DNA from: Hyphomicrobium sp.
Lineage (GTDB): Bacteria; Pseudomonadota; Alphaproteobacteria; Rhizobiales; Hyphomicrobiaceae
DNA length: 64,000 nucleotides
Reading direction: 5' to 3'
Assembly: GCA_030148725.1 (NCBI GenBank)
Contig: JASBSU010000022.1
Coordinates: 47,607-111,606, forward strand
A program made the position numbers and the translations under genes. The notes beneath the pieces are model-generated. The model was not told where the DNA came from. It did no database searches and worked only from the letters and a program-made list of their open reading frames with translations. Shown piece after piece: positions 25,685 to 35,485 of the stretch. The stretch's first letter is position 1, and every line of letters begins with the position of its first letter.

Positions 25685-26710
25685 TCAGGCGATGCCGGCG
25701 CGAAGCAGGTCGTGGACGTGGACGATTCCGACCGGCTTGCCGCGCTCGACCACGAACAGCGCCGTGATGCGCGATGCGTTGATCAGCTCCAGGGCCGCCG
25801 AGGCGAGCATACCGGGCTTCACCGTCTTGGGGGCGCGCGTCATGATGTCGACGGTGCGACGGGACACGAGTTCCTCGCCCATGTGACGACGCAAGTCACC
25901 GTCGGTGACGATGCCGATGAGCTTGCCCTTCGCATCGATGATACCGAGGCAGCCGAGGCTTTTCTGCGTCATGGTGACGAGGGCGGCGCTCATGTGGTCG
26001 GTGTCGCGGGCTATCGGCATGCGATCGCCGGAGTGCATGACGTCCGACACGTATTTCAGGCTGGCGCCCAGCGATCCGCCCGGATGGAAGATCTTGAACT
26101 CTTCGGGCGTGAAGCCCTTTGCTTCCAGCAGCGCCATGGCGAGGCAATCGCCGAGGGCCAGCTGCATAGTGGTCGATGTGGTGGGCGCGAGGCCGTGCGG
26201 GCAGGCTTCCTTGGTGCGCGGCAGCTCGAGCACGATGTCCGAGTGCTGGCCGAGCGCGGATTCGGCGCGCGAGGTGATGGCGATCAGCGGCACGTTGTGG
26301 CGCCGCGAATACGTGATGAGCGGCTTCAGTTCGACGGTCTCGCCCGACCAGGAAAGCGCGAGCAGCACGTCGTCGGCGGTGATCATGCCGAGGTCGCCGT
26401 GCGAGGCTTCCGTCGGGTGAACGAAGAATGCGGGGCGTCCTGTGGAAGCGAAGGTGGCGGCGATCTTCTGGCCGACGTGACCGCTTTTGCCGATGCCCGT
26501 GACGACGACGCGGCCGCGGGCCGAGCGGAGAATGCGCAGAGCGTCTGTGAAGGGGCGGCTCATCGGGCCGGTTAGGGCTTCGCGCAGGCGGCTCAGGCCC
26601 TCGCATTCGAGGTCGAGCGTCCGCAATGCGGATGCGACCGGCAGGCGGCTGAGCTTCTTGCCGCCGTCCACCGTTCTCAATTTGCGCAAAGACCCTTCGG
26701 CGGCCGTCAT
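25685..26710 (-). CDS. kdsD: Arabinose-5-phosphate isomerase (KdsD/GutQ type)
   Basis: 341 residues: SIS sugar isomerase domain (about 55-190; VVVTGIGKSGHVGQKIAATF, PTEASHGDLGM, LSWSGETVEL) followed by two CBS domains (about 220-340). It converts ribulose-5-phosphate to arabinose-5-phosphate, the first step toward Kdo of the LPS inner core. In many Rhizobiales the gene precedes lptC-lptA; here it is 20 kb from that cluster and stands alone. Confidence 0.95.
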   Translation of the reverse strand: MTAAEGSLRKLRTVDGGKKLSRLPVASALRTLDLECEGLSRLREALTGPMSRPFTDALRILRSARGRVVVTGIGKSGHVGQKIAATFASTGRPAFFVHPTEASHGDLGMITADDVLLALSWSGETVELKPLITYSRRHNVPLIAITSRAESALGQHSDIVLELPRTKEACPHGLAPTTSTTMQLALGDCLAMALLEAKGFTPEEFKIFHPGGSLGASLKYVSDVMHSGDRMPIARDTDHMSAALVTMTQKSLGCLGIIDAKGKLIGIVTDGDLRRHMGEELVSRRTVDIMTRAPKTVKPGMLASAALELINASRITALFVVERGKPVGIVHVHDLLRAGIA

Positions 26711-26895
26711 CGCTTCATTCCCCCGATGCCCCTCGGAACGCCCTAAGTGTTAACAGTTTCTTACAAATCGGCCGGGCTGTCCAGCGGCCGACGAGCGATG
26801 TTCACCGCTCCCTACCCCATCCTAAACAGAGCGTTAACCGACGTTCTCTAGCGTTCGAATGCGTACAGCGTTCGCGTGACGAGTGATGACACCGC

Positions 26896-28692
26896 ATGGG
26901 AGCGCTTTTGCAAGGCGACCGCAAGATCGTCCGGGTTTGTCGGGGCTTGGCTGCTTGGGCAGTCGTGGCGCTGGCATTTTTGTGCCTTCTGCAGGGAGAT
27001 CCGGCAGACGCGCAGATCCTGGATGCGCCCGGGTCGCGGCTAGATGCGCCCCGGCGTCCCGTCCAGCTTCGCCCCAGCCTGCCTGATGATGCGTCGGCGA
27101 TGACCGAGGAGGATCTGCAGGCGTTCGATTCCGGTGCGTTTGGCCCGGGTCAGTCGTCGCGCCGTGCGGCGGCGCCTCCGCCCGAAGATGGTGATCTGGA
27201 ACCTGGCGACGTGCTCAGGCCGTCGATCGCGGACGAGACCTTGGCTGCGGGTGCGGACGCGGCGGATGCAGATCCAGGCGCAATCGCTGACAGCGATGCC
27301 GGTGAGGAGCAGACGCGGCGCCCCCGCATTCCGCAGGACGGCGACCCGGTGCCGGTGATCGAAGAGGTCGCGGTCCGCGACGGTATCGTCGATGCCGCCA
27401 ATCCGTGGGCTGCGGAGGTGGAGGACACGACCGAAGCCGACATGCGCTCGCCCGACGACATCCGCGTGTTCAGCGAGCCGGCGGGTTTTGACCCGTTGCT
27501 CCTGCAAGCCGACGAGACCAATCCGCTGTTCCGTGCGAGCAATTTCATCGGTTTCTCACTCGATCCTTTCCCGCCCATCGGGACCAAGATCGGTAGCTTC
27601 CTGCTGTTTACGACGCTCGAGGCCGACTACGACTTCAACAACAACCTCTTCGCGGCACCCGATGCGCTGGGTGACAGCTCGCTGGAGCTGCGTCCGGCGG
27701 CGCGGCTCGCCTCCAATTGGAGTCGGCATGCGGTCGAGCTACGCGCCAGCGGCGACCTCAGCTACCACGACAAGTATCCTTCTGAGGACGATCGCGCGTA
27801 CTTGCTCGAAGCCTTGGGGCGGCTCGACGTGACGAGCCGTACCAATTTGCAAGGCCTCTATGCGCACGAGTTTGCCCAGGAAGGCCGCTCGGCGATCAAC
27901 GCGCTATCGATCGGTACGCGTCCGAATATCGAGGTCGACCGCGTGCGCGCGGCCTTCAATCACAGGTTCAACCGCCTGTCGGTGCAGTTGCGTGGCAACA
28001 TCATCGACACCGCTTACAGCACCAACATCGTCGATGGGCAGGTGGTGAGCAACGCCGATCGCGACTACACGCTTTACGAGCAGGGCGTGCGGCCGAAGTG
28101 GGAATTCTCGCCCTACCTCTTCGCGTTCGCCGACATCTCATTCAACCAGCGCGACTACAACATCGCGGCGTACTCGGATGGAATCCTGCGCAGCTCGACC
28201 GGCGAACGTTACCGGTTCGGCCTGTCGTTCGGAGATGTCAGCCAAATCCTGCGCGGCAACATCAGTCTCGGATACGGTCGCCAGGATATCGACAACCACG
28301 AGCTGCCGGTCGTGGATGGATTCCTGATCGATGCCGACCTCGCATGGCAGATTTCCGCGATCACGCTGCTCTCATTCACAGCAACGAGCGATGTTGCCGA
28401 GACCACGACCGCCTATTCGCCGGGCGTTCTGGAGCGCAACTACGGCATCGAGGCGCGGCACGCCTTCACGCGATATCTCGTCGGCAGTACGGCGCTCGGA
28501 TACATGACGCGCGATTTCATCAATACGGACATCACCAACGAGCAGTTCACGGCGGCGGTTGGGGCGGAATACTACGTCAATCCGTGGGCGGTGCTGTTCA
28601 CGCGCTATGTGCATACGAACTTCTGGAGCTCGCAGCCCGACAACACGTACCAGGCTGAAGAGGTGCAGGTCGGCGTGCGCTTAAGGCACTAG
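26896..28692 (+). CDS. Outer-membrane beta-barrel protein (BBP2-type porin, exopolysaccharide-associated family)
   Basis: 598 residues. Signal peptide to about residue 38 (ADAQ), an acidic, Pro/Asp-rich segment (about 40-200), then a barrel of alternating aromatic strands (about 215-598), with FTTLEADYDFNNNLF opening it and EEVQVGVRLRH closing it. This matches the putative beta-barrel porin 2 group found in Rhizobiales, often near polysaccharide genes, and galU and galE follow downstream. C-terminus is His rather than the usual Phe/Tyr. Function unproven; either polysaccharide export or a structural barrel. Confidence 0.8.
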   Translation: MGALLQGDRKIVRVCRGLAAWAVVALAFLCLLQGDPADAQILDAPGSRLDAPRRPVQLRPSLPDDASAMTEEDLQAFDSGAFGPGQSSRRAAAPPPEDGDLEPGDVLRPSIADETLAAGADAADADPGAIADSDAGEEQTRRPRIPQDGDPVPVIEEVAVRDGIVDAANPWAAEVEDTTEADMRSPDDIRVFSEPAGFDPLLLQADETNPLFRASNFIGFSLDPFPPIGTKIGSFLLFTTLEADYDFNNNLFAAPDALGDSSLELRPAARLASNWSRHAVELRASGDLSYHDKYPSEDDRAYLLEALGRLDVTSRTNLQGLYAHEFAQEGRSAINALSIGTRPNIEVDRVRAAFNHRFNRLSVQLRGNIIDTAYSTNIVDGQVVSNADRDYTLYEQGVRPKWEFSPYLFAFADISFNQRDYNIAAYSDGILRSSTGERYRFGLSFGDVSQILRGNISLGYGRQDIDNHELPVVDGFLIDADLAWQISAITLLSFTATSDVAETTTAYSPGVLERNYGIEARHAFTRYLVGSTALGYMTRDFINTDITNEQFTAAVGAEYYVNPWAVLFTRYVHTNFWSSQPDNTYQAEEVQVGVRLRH

Positions 28693-28840
28693 GTTGTTTG
28701 GTGACGCGAGTGGAGAGAAGCTTGTGGTGCGGCTGGTGTTGCGCCAGTTGATGGCCGGCGCTCGCGCCGGGGCGCCTTGCGCCCTTGCCGCTGCGCGGCG
28801 ACGCTCGTGTTAGCGACGCGAGTGGGACGAGACGCAAACT

Positions 28841-28867
28841 CAGCACGGCATGTGGCATGCCGTGCTG
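28841..28867. terminator. Perfect hairpin between beta-barrel gene and galU
   Basis: 12-bp perfect stem cagcacggcatg / catgccgtgctg with a 3-nt loop, 13 bp beyond the galU stop. Convergent position makes it a likely shared terminator, though T-runs are lacking. Confidence 0.65.
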
Positions 28868-28879
28868 ATTGGCGATCTA

Positions 28880-29758
28880 TTAGGCGAGCTTGGCGATACC
28901 GGCTTTCAGAGCCGGGGCGAGGTCGGGGCGCTCGAGGCCGTAGGCGACGTTGGCGAGCAGGAAGCCGATCTTGGTGCCGGTGTCATAGATGGTGCCGTCG
29001 AAGCGGACGGCGTGAAACGGCTTGCCCGCCTGCTGCATGGCCAGCATCGCGTCGGTGAGCTGGATCTCGCCGCCGGCGCCGCGCTCCTGCGTTGCGAGGA
29101 TGTCGAAGATCTCCGGCTGCAGGATATAGCGGCCGGTGATGTGGAGGTTCGAGGGGGCGGTGCCCTGCTTGGGCTTTTCCACCATCTGCGTGATGCGAGA
29201 GACCTTCGCGTCGCGATCCTCGACACCGACGATGCCGTATTGATGCGTCTCGCTTTCGGGCACTGGCGAGACAGCGATGTGATTGCCGCTGTGGGCCTCG
29301 TAAGCCTCGATCATCTCCCTGAGGCACGACTTGCCGTGGTGGAGCATGTCGGGTAGCAGCAACGCGAAGGGTTCTTCGCCGACGATATCGCGCGCACACC
29401 ATACGGCGTTACCGAGACCCAACGGCGCCTGCTGGCGCGTAAAGCTGGTGCGGCCGGCTTCCGGCAGGTCCTTGGCAAGCTCTGCGAGCTCCTTGGTTTT
29501 TCCGCGCTCCGATAATGTCGTCTCGAGTTCGGGGGCGCGGTCGAAGTGTTCCTCGATGGATGGCTTGTTGCGCCCCGTGACGAACACGAAGTGCTCGATG
29601 CCGGCAGCGCGCGCCTCGTCGACGACGTGCTGGATCACAGGCCGGTCGACGACGGTGAGCATTTCTTTTGGGATAGCTTTGGTCGCCGGAAGGAATCGCG
29701 TCCCGAGCCCGGCCACCGGGAACACGGCTTTACGGATACGGGTCGAGGGGGAGGGCAT
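28880..29758 (-). CDS. galU: UTP-glucose-1-phosphate uridylyltransferase
   Basis: 292 residues from MPSPSTRIRK (ATG 29758). Seen: nucleotide-binding VFPVAGLGTRFLPATKA, MLTVVDRPVIQHVVDEA, FVTGRNKPSIEEHFD, LGLGNAVWCA and GEIQLTDAM. Makes UDP-glucose for envelope glycans; galE lies divergently next to it and uses the product. An upstream in-frame start at 29857 adds a Gln/His-rich non-conserved stretch. Confidence 0.96.
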   Translation of the reverse strand: MPSPSTRIRKAVFPVAGLGTRFLPATKAIPKEMLTVVDRPVIQHVVDEARAAGIEHFVFVTGRNKPSIEEHFDRAPELETTLSERGKTKELAELAKDLPEAGRTSFTRQQAPLGLGNAVWCARDIVGEEPFALLLPDMLHHGKSCLREMIEAYEAHSGNHIAVSPVPESETHQYGIVGVEDRDAKVSRITQMVEKPKQGTAPSNLHITGRYILQPEIFDILATQERGAGGEIQLTDAMLAMQQAGKPFHAVRFDGTIYDTGTKIGFLLANVAYGLERPDLAPALKAGIAKLA

Positions 29759-29926
29759 GGAGAACTCCGAGCCTTGAATATGGTGTTGCTGCTGATAGGA
29801 GGGCGGTTGGTGCGGAACTTGAATATAGTCAGCGGACGTCGCCGCATCTGTGCTCAATGCATGGTTAACGTCCAGCAGTGGTAAGGTGCGGTCCCAAATC
29901 GATCATTCGGAAGGCACAGAACACCG

Positions 29927-30919
29927 ATGACCATCCTCGTTACCGGCGGCGCCGGCTACATTGGAAGCCACATGGTGCTGGAACTCCTCGATAGCGGGGA
30001 AAGTGTCGTGGTGCTCGACAATTTGTCGACAGGGTTTCGATGGGCGGTGCCGTCCAACGCGACCCTGGTGGTCGGAGATATCGGAGACCAGGAACTCGTT
30101 CGCAGCATAGTGCGCAAGCACGGTGTCCAGTCGATCATTCATTTCGCCGGCTCGATCGTGGTGCCGGAGTCCGTCGCGGACCCGCTGGGCTACTATCATA
30201 ACAATACAGTGAAGTCGCGCGCCCTCATGGAGGTCGCGGTCGAGATGGGAATCGAGAATTTCATCTTCTCATCGACAGCAGCCGTTTATGGCATGCCGAA
30301 GGAAATCCCGGTGCGCGAGGATGCCGCGCTGGCGCCGATGTCGCCTTATGGATCGTCCAAGCTGATGACGGAGATCATGCTGGCCGACACGGCGCGGGCG
30401 CACAACTTCCGGTACGTCGCCTTGAGATATTTCAATGTCGCCGGTGCCGATCCGAAGGGCCGGTCGGGACAGTCGACGCCGCATGCAACCCACCTCATCA
30501 AGGTCGCGTGCGAAACGGCGCTCGGCAAGCGTCCTTACATGCAGGTGTTCGGCACCGACTATGAAACGCCGGACGGTACCTGCATCCGCGACTACATCCA
30601 CGTGACGGATCTCGTGCGCGCGCACATGGCGGCGCTGCGGCACCTGCGTGCGGGTGGTGAATCGGATGTGTTCAACTGCGGCTATTCGAGAGGGTTCTCG
30701 GTGCTGCAGGTGATCGACGCGGTCAAGCGGACCTCGGGGGCCGACTTCGAGGTGCGGCTGTCGGAGCGGCGCCCCGGCGATCCGGCGGCGATCGTCGCTG
30801 CGACCGATAAAATCAGAATGCGGCTCGGTTGGCGTCCGGAATTCGACAATTTGGAAACCATCACCGTGCAGGCTCTCGCCTGGGAAGCGCATCTGCAGCA
30901 GTTCAAGAACGCGAGCTGA
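29927..30919 (+). CDS. galE: UDP-glucose 4-epimerase
   Basis: 330 residues, extended SDR. Seen: NAD motif GGAGYIGSHM, catalytic Tyr in MSPYGSSKLM (YxxxK), the Ser/Thr site in SSTAAVYG, RYFNVAGADP and TCIRDYIHVTDLV. Interconverts UDP-glucose and UDP-galactose. Divergent from galU with 168 bp between; Shine-Dalgarno ggaagg upstream. Confidence 0.96.
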   Translation: MTILVTGGAGYIGSHMVLELLDSGESVVVLDNLSTGFRWAVPSNATLVVGDIGDQELVRSIVRKHGVQSIIHFAGSIVVPESVADPLGYYHNNTVKSRALMEVAVEMGIENFIFSSTAAVYGMPKEIPVREDAALAPMSPYGSSKLMTEIMLADTARAHNFRYVALRYFNVAGADPKGRSGQSTPHATHLIKVACETALGKRPYMQVFGTDYETPDGTCIRDYIHVTDLVRAHMAALRHLRAGGESDVFNCGYSRGFSVLQVIDAVKRTSGADFEVRLSERRPGDPAAIVAATDKIRMRLGWRPEFDNLETITVQALAWEAHLQQFKNAS

Positions 30920-31044
30920 GGCCGCGTTAGACTTATCCTGCGCCGACCGAGGCCATTGGGCCGTAAATTCGCCCGGATACTGGGGTGACGAGAAAACGTG
31001 CCGCAATGGCGCGGGTTCGCACGATCAGCATTGAGGAGGTCCAA

Positions 31045-32355
31045 GTGAGGCTTGGCGGCATGACGATTTGCTCGAACGACTTGGGCAGCTCGAAGGACAC
31101 GCGGAGCGTGGCGGATCTCGTCCGGAGCTTCTTCGCAGCGGCCGCACTGGCGTTCGTCGCGGCGATGGCGACGAGCTTGCCTGCTGTTGCGGCCGATCCG
31201 TTCCAGGACTTCCTGCAGAGCCTGTGGCCGGAGGCGGAAGCGCAGGGCATTTCGCGCAAGACATTCGACGCCGCCTTCAAGGGTCTGACGCCCGACCTTT
31301 CGCTGCCGGATCTCGTCATTGCGGGACGCAAGCGCGACGACAGCGCCGGGCAGGCGGAGTTCACGAAGTCCGCGTTCGAATATCTCAATCCGAAGTATCT
31401 CTCGACGCTCGCGGTGCAGGGACGCAAGTTCCTCAAGGACCAGGAGAAGGACATCATCAACATCGAGAAGAAGACCGGCGTCGACCGCTACATCATGGTG
31501 GCGATCTGGGGTCGAGAGACGGCGTACGGCACGCACAAGCTGCCGCACGATGCCATCCGCGTGCTGGCGACGCAGGCCTATACCGGGCGCCGCAAGGATG
31601 AGTTCAAGCTGGAGCTGCTCGCAGCTCTGAAGATGCTGCAGTCGGGCGTGCCGCGCTCCAAGATGCGCGCCTCGTGGGCAGGCGCGGTGGGACTCACCCA
31701 GTTCATGCCCACGGAATACTTTCAGCACTTGGAGGACGGAGACGGCGACGGCCAGGTCGACATTTTTACGAGCGTGCCGGACGCGCTTGCGTCGGCGGCT
31801 CGTCAGCTCGCCAACAAGGGCTGGGTGCGTAGCCTCAAGTGGGGCTACGAAGTTCACATGCCGCAGGGCGGCGATTGTTCGCTCGAGGGGCCGCCGGGGG
31901 AGCGGACCATCGCGGAGTGGCGCAAGCTCGGCTTTGAACGCACCGGCGCGAAATTCAGCGCGAAGGACGATGCGACCAGGGCTTATCTGATGATGCCCTC
32001 GGGTGCCTATGGTCCTGGGTTCCTCGTTACGGAGAACTTCAAGGTCATTCGTCTCTACAACACGTCGGACCTCTACGCGCTGTTCGTTGGCGATCTTGCG
32101 GATCGCATTGCGGGGCAGGGCGGATTCCACGTTCCGGCGGCGCAGGTCGCGCAGCCGAAGACGGCGCAAGTGAAAGAGATCCAGGAGCTGCTGCAAAAGC
32201 TCGGCTATCCGATGGACAAGATCGACGGCAAGATCGGATCGAACACGCGCCGGCAGGTGGGTCTCTATCAGAAGTCCAACGGGCTGAAGATCGATTGCTG
32301 GCCGACCGAGGCGGTGCTCAAGAGCCTGCGCACCAACAAGCAGGCGAAGCAGTAA
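31045..32355 (+). CDS. Lytic murein transglycosylase (MltB family) with peptidoglycan-binding domain
   Basis: 436 residues from GTG 31045, chosen for the strong Shine-Dalgarno gaggagg 7 nt before it; an open frame starts at 30985 but without one. Signal peptide to about residue 50 (PAVAA). Catalytic domain about 55-330, with the active Glu158 in AIWGRETAYG, GAVGLTQFMPTEY and the DGDGDGQVDIF insertion of MltB enzymes. C-terminal PG_binding_1 domain about 370-430 (IQELLQKLGYPMDKIDGKIG). Cleaves glycan strands to 1,6-anhydromuropeptides in the periplasm. Confidence 0.93.
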   Translation: MRLGGMTICSNDLGSSKDTRSVADLVRSFFAAAALAFVAAMATSLPAVAADPFQDFLQSLWPEAEAQGISRKTFDAAFKGLTPDLSLPDLVIAGRKRDDSAGQAEFTKSAFEYLNPKYLSTLAVQGRKFLKDQEKDIINIEKKTGVDRYIMVAIWGRETAYGTHKLPHDAIRVLATQAYTGRRKDEFKLELLAALKMLQSGVPRSKMRASWAGAVGLTQFMPTEYFQHLEDGDGDGQVDIFTSVPDALASAARQLANKGWVRSLKWGYEVHMPQGGDCSLEGPPGERTIAEWRKLGFERTGAKFSAKDDATRAYLMMPSGAYGPGFLVTENFKVIRLYNTSDLYALFVGDLADRIAGQGGFHVPAAQVAQPKTAQVKEIQELLQKLGYPMDKIDGKIGSNTRRQVGLYQKSNGLKIDCWPTEAVLKSLRTNKQAKQ

Positions 32356-32444
32356 CGGCCGTCAGTAGAAAAAAACGCTCCGCGTGCTATTGCGTTGGCT
32401 GCGGGTAAGGCAACGGCCTTGCTCCGCGCGAATGGAGGCGCACG

Positions 32445-33374
32445 ATGGACCGCTGGATCGAGGAAACGTTTCATCCGCACTGGAGAGTGCGCCTCGAAGC
32501 CGACGAAGTGCTGCACGAGGTGAAGACCGATCACCAGCACCTCGTGATCTTCAAGAACCGCACGTGGGGCACCGTGCTCATGCTCGACGGCGTGTGCCAG
32601 CTCACGACGTCGGATGAATTCATCTATCACGAGATGATGGCGCACGTGCCGCTGATGGCACTCGACAAGCCGAAGCAGGTGCTTGTCGTCGGCGGCGGCG
32701 ATGGCGGCGTGTTGCGCGAGGTGCTGAAGCATCCGAGCGTTGAAAGGGCCATGCTGTGCGAGATCGACCGTGAGGTGATCGACACGGCGCTCAAGTATTA
32801 TCCGGAGATTCCCGGCAGCTCCTTCGATGACGAGCGGGCGGTGGTGGTGATCGCGGATGGCCGCAAGTTCGTCGCCGAAACGGATGAGCGGTTCGACGCG
32901 ATCATTATCGATTCATCGGAGCCGATCGGCCCGTCTGCGGTGCTGCACACACCGGAGTTCTTCGCATCGTGCAGGCATGCTCTGAAGGACGACGGCATCC
33001 TCGTCACGCAGAACGGTTTGCCGTTCATGTTCCCGGATCATTTACGAGAGACGACGCGCGCTTTCGCAGCGCTGTTCGCACACGTGGCGCCATACATGTG
33101 CACGCAGCCCTGCTATTTCGGCGGTCCGTTCGCAATCAACTGGGCGTCGGACGAGGACGACCATCTCGATCTCACGATCAAGAAGCTGGAAAAGCGCCAG
33201 GAGAAGCGCGGCATCACGACGCGATACTGGACGCCGGCGGTGCATCTCGCCGCGTTTGCGCTCCCTCAGTACGCCGAGACGGTGGTGCGGGAAGCGATGG
33301 CGGAAGGCAGCCTGTCGTATGTCGGAAAGGGCGGGCGTGGCAAAGCCAAGCCGGTGAAGAAGCTTCGCGCCTGA
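32445..33374 (+). CDS. speE: Polyamine aminopropyltransferase (spermidine synthase)
   Basis: 309 residues with ggagg 8 nt before ATG 32445. Seen: EFIYHEMMAHVPL, the SAM-fold motif VVGGGDGGVLREVLKH (81-96), and the active-site loop IIIDSSEPIGP with catalytic Asp156. The usual DS(S/T)DP reads DSSEP here, so the second acidic residue that contacts the amine substrate is Glu159. The enzyme transfers aminopropyl from decarboxylated SAM to putrescine or a related amine. speD is not adjacent. The last 15 residues are Lys/Gly-rich. Confidence 0.92.
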   Translation: MDRWIEETFHPHWRVRLEADEVLHEVKTDHQHLVIFKNRTWGTVLMLDGVCQLTTSDEFIYHEMMAHVPLMALDKPKQVLVVGGGDGGVLREVLKHPSVERAMLCEIDREVIDTALKYYPEIPGSSFDDERAVVVIADGRKFVAETDERFDAIIIDSSEPIGPSAVLHTPEFFASCRHALKDDGILVTQNGLPFMFPDHLRETTRAFAALFAHVAPYMCTQPCYFGGPFAINWASDEDDHLDLTIKKLEKRQEKRGITTRYWTPAVHLAAFALPQYAETVVREAMAEGSLSYVGKGGRGKAKPVKKLRA

Positions 33375-33377
33375 GCG

Positions 33378-34577
33378 TTACGCAGGTACTGCGGGTGCTG
33401 CGAGCTTGGTGCCCAGCAACTCGTCGTAGACCTGCAGCGTCTGCTGCTTCATCTGCCGCAGCGAGAAGGATTCCAGCACGTGCGCGCGGGCGCGTTCGCC
33501 CATGCGCGTGCGATCGGTGCCGGGCATCGACAGCGCTTCCGCGATGGCGCCGGCAAGGCTTTGAGGGTCGTCGGGGGGAACCAGCCAGCCGGTGGCGCGC
33601 GTGGGCGGCACACCGGGGCGTCCGAGCACCGTCTCTGGCGGGGCACCGATATCGGTGGCGATGACGGGCGTTGCCATGACCTGTGCTTCCGTTGCGGCGC
33701 GGCCAAAAGCTTCGGGCTCAACCGAGGCCACGACGGCGACGTGCGACGCGCGGAATGCGGCCGCCATGTCGTCCTCATGGCCGACGAGACGCACGTGATC
33801 GGCGAGCCCAGCCTCTTCAGCCTGCTTCACAAGCGAGGCTCTGTAGGCGCTGCGGCCTTGCGCATCGCCGGCCAGAACGAAGATCACGTCGTCGAGTAGC
33901 TCGCGCTTTAGCAGGACTTCGGCGGCTGCGATAACGGACGGCTGGCCCTTCCATGGCGTCAGGCGGGCGGCATGAAGGACGACGCGCTGCTTGTCGGTGA
34001 CGCCCCAACGCCGGCGGACGGCAGCGACGCGATCGGCTGCGACGTTGACAGGATCAAACAGGCGACCATCGACGCCACGGTAAATGACCCGCAGCTTGGC
34101 GCGTGGCGTTCCATAGCGCATGCGGATGAGGTCGGCGGTGTAGTGTGAGTTCGCGATCACCACGTCACCGCGCGCCATGATGCTGTTATAGGCGCGCTTC
34201 AAGTCGGACTTTTCCGAGTAGGCGCCGTGGTAGGTGGTGACAAAAGGAACGCCGGCGCGACGGGCTGCCAGCAGAGCGCTCCACGCCGGTGCTCTGGAGC
34301 GTGCGTGGATCAGGGAGACATGCTCACGACGCACGAGGCTTGCGATGCGCTGAGCGTTCCACAAAAGGCGCAGCGGGTTCTTGGTGGCGGCGGGGAAGAA
34401 ATGGACCTCCGCGCCGGTGTCGCGCAAGCGCTGGACGAGGCGGCCGCCTTCGGTGAGGACGATGCAGCGGCCCCCGGCCGACTGTACGGCGTCGGCGATC
34501 TCGATGGTGGACAGCTCGGCTCCACCGGTATCAAGCTCGGGGATGATCTGAAGTATGGTCGGGAGCTTGTCGGCCAT
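33378..34577 (-). CDS. Glycosyltransferase family 4
   Basis: 399 residues of GT-B fold: N-terminal domain with LQIIPELDTGGAELSTIEI (acceptor side), VSLIHARSRAPAW, and C-terminal sugar-nucleotide domain with VLHAARLTPWKG, FVLAGDAQG, and the GT4 signature PEAFGRAATEAQVMATPVIA (E-x7-E). Typical of enzymes adding sugars to LPS or exopolysaccharide; the specific sugar is not predictable. Stop is 3 bp from the speE stop on the other strand; the start is 36 bp from the divergent hydrolase. Confidence 0.92.
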   Translation of the reverse strand: MADKLPTILQIIPELDTGGAELSTIEIADAVQSAGGRCIVLTEGGRLVQRLRDTGAEVHFFPAATKNPLRLLWNAQRIASLVRREHVSLIHARSRAPAWSALLAARRAGVPFVTTYHGAYSEKSDLKRAYNSIMARGDVVIANSHYTADLIRMRYGTPRAKLRVIYRGVDGRLFDPVNVAADRVAAVRRRWGVTDKQRVVLHAARLTPWKGQPSVIAAAEVLLKRELLDDVIFVLAGDAQGRSAYRASLVKQAEEAGLADHVRLVGHEDDMAAAFRASHVAVVASVEPEAFGRAATEAQVMATPVIATDIGAPPETVLGRPGVPPTRATGWLVPPDDPQSLAGAIAEALSMPGTDRTRMGERARAHVLESFSLRQMKQQTLQVYDELLGTKLAAPAVPA

Positions 34578-34612
34578 AAGCCATCCTCCGGCGTGCGAAA
34601 GGGTTGTTTAGA

Positions 34613-35410
34613 GTGAGTGTGAGCGAACCGCAATTCCTCGACGTTGCAAAGGGTAACTCGTCGCAACGGCGCATCGCGTACCAAATGGAACCGGCGCCGG
34701 ACGGTGGCGTCGGGCTGTTCTGGCTTTCGGGCTACCGGTCCGACATGGCCAGCACCAAGGCGTCGGAGCTTGCCGTCTTCGCGCGGGAGAACGGCTATGG
34801 CTGCACGCGCTTCGACTATTCCGGCCATGGGGTATCGAGCGGTGATTTCGAAGAGGGCACGATCGGCACGTGGCTCGACGAGGCGGATGCGGTGTTCCGT
34901 CTTACCAGAGGCCCGCAGGTCGTCATCGGCTCCAGCATGGGCGGTTACATTGCGCTCCTGCTTCTGGGGCGCTTTCTCGAAAAAGCGCCCGAGGAGGCTC
35001 AGCGGATCCGTGGACTGGTCCTCATCGCGCCAGCCTGGGACATGACCGAGGAACTGATGTGGAAGCAGTTCGATGCCAAAGCGCGGCGTGCGCTGGAGGA
35101 TACCGGCGTGTACCGTCAACCGTCGGAATATGGCGAGCCCTATGCCATCACGCGCGCTCTGATTGAGGAGGGGCGCGATCATCTTATGGCAAACAAACCG
35201 TTCGATCCGGGCCGTCCCATCGTGATCCTGCAAGGGCGTCTCGATACGGCGGTTCCGATCGCCCATGCACGGGCACTCCTCGGCCTCTTGAAGGGCCAGC
35301 AGACTGAATTGGTCGAGATCCCGGACGGCGAGCACCGGCTTTCGCGCCCGCAGGACTTGTCGTTGCTTTTCAATAAAATATCGGAAGTGGCGCAAGATCG
35401 TCAGCCGTAG
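34613..35410 (+). CDS. Alpha/beta-hydrolase (ABHD10-like esterase)
   Basis: 265 residues taking GTG 34613 (aaaggg 9 nt upstream); TTG 34604 is the alternative. Catalytic triad seen: Ser in GSSMGGYIALL, Asp in LQGRLDTAVPI and His in GEHRLSRP. FWLSGYRSDM and RFDYSGHGVS give the oxyanion/HG-type loops. The pattern resembles the ABHD10-like group of small esterases/thioesterases common in Rhizobiales. Substrate unknown. Divergent from the glycosyltransferase. Confidence 0.88.
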   Translation: MSVSEPQFLDVAKGNSSQRRIAYQMEPAPDGGVGLFWLSGYRSDMASTKASELAVFARENGYGCTRFDYSGHGVSSGDFEEGTIGTWLDEADAVFRLTRGPQVVIGSSMGGYIALLLLGRFLEKAPEEAQRIRGLVLIAPAWDMTEELMWKQFDAKARRALEDTGVYRQPSEYGEPYAITRALIEEGRDHLMANKPFDPGRPIVILQGRLDTAVPIAHARALLGLLKGQQTELVEIPDGEHRLSRPQDLSLLFNKISEVAQDRQP

Positions 35411-35485
35411 CGCGAATGAGGCATCGACAGCGGCCTTCGTCCGTTGCAAGCTGCTCTTCGTAACTACAGAAGGGCGAGCTCCGCT

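Noticed and set aside
28703..28825. Direct repeat gacgcgagtgg at 28703 and 28815
   Set aside because: Short and within a GC-rich convergent intergenic gap; no sign of an insertion sequence or duplicated gene end.
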